23,570 nucleotides of DNA, from assembly GCA_910583745.1 (NCBI GenBank), contig CAJTZC010000020.1, forward strand, positions 1 through 23,570. The letters are read 5' to 3'. Both the position numbers and the translations under genes were made by a program. This document shows positions 21,779-23,570 of this stretch, piece by piece; position 1 is the first letter of the stretch; each line of letters begins with the position of its first letter. Source of the DNA: an uncultured Bacilli bacterium (lineage in GTDB: Bacteria; Bacillota_I; Bacilli_A; RF39; UBA660). A model generated the notes under the pieces. It ran no database searches. It was not told the DNA's origin and worked only from the letters and a program-made list of their open reading frames with translations.

Positions 21779-23359
21779 ATGAATAAAAATGCAAAAAGTT
21801 TTATGAATTCGTTCGGTTTTAAGATAGGGGTCATCCTAGTCTTGACGATTGTGACAGCCAGTGCGGTGACATATGGTTTCTTTGCGACCGAGAAGAAACA
21901 GACAGGACATTCTTCTTTGAATTCGTCTTGTTTTAACATAGAATTTACAGATAAAGACTCTATCAACTTGACAAATACCTTTTCTATGGACGACGACAAA
22001 GGGCAGACGCTGACACCTTATACTTTTACTATAACGAATACATGCAACATCGAAGCGGTCTACAATGTCTTACTGAACTCGAAGACTGGTTCCTTCTCGA
22101 ACAGCCACATCAACTTTTCGTTGAATAAAGGCGTTGCAAACACGCTTTCTCTGCAGACAGAGAATATGAAAAATGTGCCAAGTGGCTATAGCAAGTCATA
22201 TGTTTTAAAAAAAGGGACTTTAAAAAAAGGAGAATCGGCGACATACGACCTACGTCTTTGGATTAATGCGGATACTACTTACGAAGCCGTGCAAGGAAAG
22301 ACTTGGGAGGGCGAAGTGAGAGTCGTCAGCACTGTTGCAGAGTTAGAGCCTAAGTTTATAAACATCGGAAATGTGACATTGAATGTCCAAGAGCCCGAGG
22401 AAGGCGTACCGAACTTCGCAAATCCAGCGACGACAGATGAAACGGCAAACGGACTGTTCAGCCTAGAAGATGACTATGGAACGAGTTATTACTTCAGAGG
22501 AATGGTTCTGAACAATTATGTAAGATTTGGGCGTAATGCAAGTGGTCAAGATATGTGGTGGAGAATCATCCGTATCAATGGAGACGGAACAGTGAGAATG
22601 CAATACGACGGAGCAGGGGAAGCTGGAACAAACAGATATTCGAAAGGTTTTGCTCTGACAAATCAATCATGGAATAGTGCAAATGATGATGCAAAATATG
22701 TGGGATGGATGTTCGGAGGAGCGAATGGAAGTGCGAGTACGAGTAGAGAACAATCCCAAAGAAATGAAACAGACTCACCAATAAAGACCAAAGTAGACGA
22801 ATGGTATAAAACAAATATAGTCGACACAGGATATGGAAACTATGTCGCAGATAGTATCTTCTGTAATGATAGAAGTACACCTGGAAGCGGTGTAACTGGT
22901 TGGATAGACGATTCTGCACTAGGTTATGGAGATAATAGAACAGGATATGGAGCCTATGCAAGAAGCGGAGTACAATCTGTGAATTATGACAAAGTACAAC
23001 CCCGCTTCACATGTCCACAGGAAAATGATAAATTTACAGTGAAAGAGACAAGCGGAGGAAACGGAAAGTTGACGTATCCAGTAGGTCTCATAACTACAGA
23101 TGAAATCGTGGCCGCCGGAAGCGGAAAATGGAATACAAGAAATAGTAGTTACTACTTATATAAAGGAAGTGTTTATTGGTCATTCTCACCTTACAGTTTT
23201 AGTGGTAGTTATGCTCTAGTATTCTGTGCTTCAGATTATTTGAGCAATTATAGCACAACTGACACCGGTGCCATTGCACCTGTAATAAATCTCAAGTCTG
23301 AATACTTGAGTCAGCTGAAAGGTACAGGTACTTCTACAAATCCATTTCGCTTTGAATAA
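21779..23359 (+). CDS. Surface protein: SipW-cognate-type signal, beta domain, DUF6273-like C-terminal domain
   Basis: 526 residues. The N-terminal hydrophobic segment ends VTYGFFATEKK (about residues 34-44), the pattern of the SipW-cognate class of signal peptides used by TasA/camelysin-like matrix proteins. Residues about 45-190 form a beta-sandwich-like domain (TPYTFTITNTCNIEAVYNVL, GESATYDLRLWI). The C-terminal half, from about residue 225, has DMWWRIIRINGDGTVRMQYD, IKTKVDEWYK, SIFCNDRS, YPVGLITTDEIVAAG, YYLYKGSVYWSFSP, GAIAPVINLKSE and the end GTGTSTNPF. This resembles DUF6273-type, lectin-like or sulfatase-modifying-factor-like domains common in surface proteins of gut Bacillota. Five Cys (one in the beta domain at TNTCN, the others in the C-terminal half) could form disulfides. 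AGAGGA precedes the ATG. No terminator separates it from the next, related gene. No sipW is in the window. Confidence 0.78.
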   Translation: MNKNAKSFMNSFGFKIGVILVLTIVTASAVTYGFFATEKKQTGHSSLNSSCFNIEFTDKDSINLTNTFSMDDDKGQTLTPYTFTITNTCNIEAVYNVLLNSKTGSFSNSHINFSLNKGVANTLSLQTENMKNVPSGYSKSYVLKKGTLKKGESATYDLRLWINADTTYEAVQGKTWEGEVRVVSTVAELEPKFINIGNVTLNVQEPEEGVPNFANPATTDETANGLFSLEDDYGTSYYFRGMVLNNYVRFGRNASGQDMWWRIIRINGDGTVRMQYDGAGEAGTNRYSKGFALTNQSWNSANDDAKYVGWMFGGANGSASTSREQSQRNETDSPIKTKVDEWYKTNIVDTGYGNYVADSIFCNDRSTPGSGVTGWIDDSALGYGDNRTGYGAYARSGVQSVNYDKVQPRFTCPQENDKFTVKETSGGNGKLTYPVGLITTDEIVAAGSGKWNTRNSSYYLYKGSVYWSFSPYSFSGSYALVFCASDYLSNYSTTDTGAIAPVINLKSEYLSQLKGTGTSTNPFRFE

Positions 23360-23389
23360 AAAACAATAACTTTTGAACGGAGGAAAACC

Positions 23390-23570
23390 ATGAATAAATC
23401 GATGAATAAAGTAATTAAATCACATGTCGTGTTGGCAGTTCTGACAGTTTTTTCTGTCGTATTGTTGGCTGGAGGTCTCACGTATGCACTTTTCCAGATG
23501 GAAAATCCTAATACAGAAAACCAGAAGATTGCCATCGGGAACTTGAGTGCCAATCTTTCGAGCGTATCGG
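23390..23570 (+). CDS. Second SipW-cognate-type exported protein (partial, 3' end outside window)
   Basis: The first 60 residues are visible. A polar start with three Lys is followed by a hydrophobic segment ending GGLTYALFQMENPNTENQ, again the SipW-cognate/TasA-like signal pattern, then the start of a beta domain (IAIGNLSANLSS). GGAGGAAAA is a strong ribosome binding site. It begins 30 bases after the previous stop with no terminator, so it is in the same operon. The C-terminal type cannot be known from this window. Confidence 0.8.
   Translation, partial: MNKSMNKVIKSHVVLAVLTVFSVVLLAGGLTYALFQMENPNTENQKIAIGNLSANLSSVS

Noticed and set aside
1..23570. Mycoplasma-type code (TGA read as Trp)
   Set aside because: divIVA, ezrA, the 17039 lipoprotein and the 17700 gene end on TGA at the expected place, and Trp is encoded by TGG.

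Overview
The window comes from a low-GC Gram-positive (Bacillota/Bacilli-type) genome with the standard bacterial code: several well-recognised genes end on TGA. The gene set (SepF, DivIVA, EzrA, a MurJ/YtgP-like flippase, pyruvate phosphate dikinase, a Cse60-like protein, a YtxG/YtxH pair) and the surface proteins with SipW-cognate-type signal peptides suggest an uncultured or gut-associated Bacilli lineage (RF39- or Erysipelotrichales-like). That placement is inference. No rRNA, tRNA, CRISPR array, insertion sequence or phage gene was seen, and no gene-free stretch exceeds about 200 bases.

Layout: 1-39 is the tail of a gene with EQGPDT repeats. 58-1869 encodes a surface protein with ten exact-length 26-residue DUF285/BspA-type repeats. 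2040-4902 is ppdK overlapping a small Smr-domain gene. 4983-5842 is sepF-divIVA. 5928-7076 holds a PH-like protein and an HD-domain phosphohydrolase. On the minus strand follow rpsD (7112-7714) and two tandem, unrecognised, membrane-anchored paralogs (7910-9004 and 9130-10227), divergent from ezrA (10425-12161). 12255-12827 is an AT-rich Nudix gene. 12911-14026 is a CapA-like lipoprotein. 14154-15981 is a Cse60-like gene followed by a lipid II-type flippase. 15978-16304 is a small minus-strand coiled-coil protein. 16358-16990 is trmB. 17039-19595 is a tightly packed operon: lipoprotein, long acidic disordered protein with a SepF-like amphipathic N-terminus, YtxG-like, YtxH-like. 19705-21680 is a PgsA-like enzyme followed by obg. 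21779 to the right edge holds two SipW-cognate-type surface proteins, the second cut off.

The main theme is envelope biogenesis and division. SepF and EzrA tie the FtsZ ring to the membrane, DivIVA marks curved membrane, and the flippase and PgsA-like enzyme serve wall and phospholipid synthesis. rpsD/ezrA, trmB, a YtgP-like flippase and the ytxG/ytxH pair all lie in the 'yt' region of Bacillus subtilis, so part of this order looks ancestral, with lineage-specific genes inserted. Most predicted promoters carry an extended -10 (TGN before the hexamer), and many genes use a GGTGA-type ribosome binding site.

The most interesting unexplained items are: the paralog pair, which may be HExxH-less relatives of a metallopeptidase-like family; a small membrane ORF in frame after the stop of one paralog and lying across the likely rpsD promoter; the SepF-helix-bearing disordered protein in the YtxGH operon; and the modular surface-protein loci at both ends.
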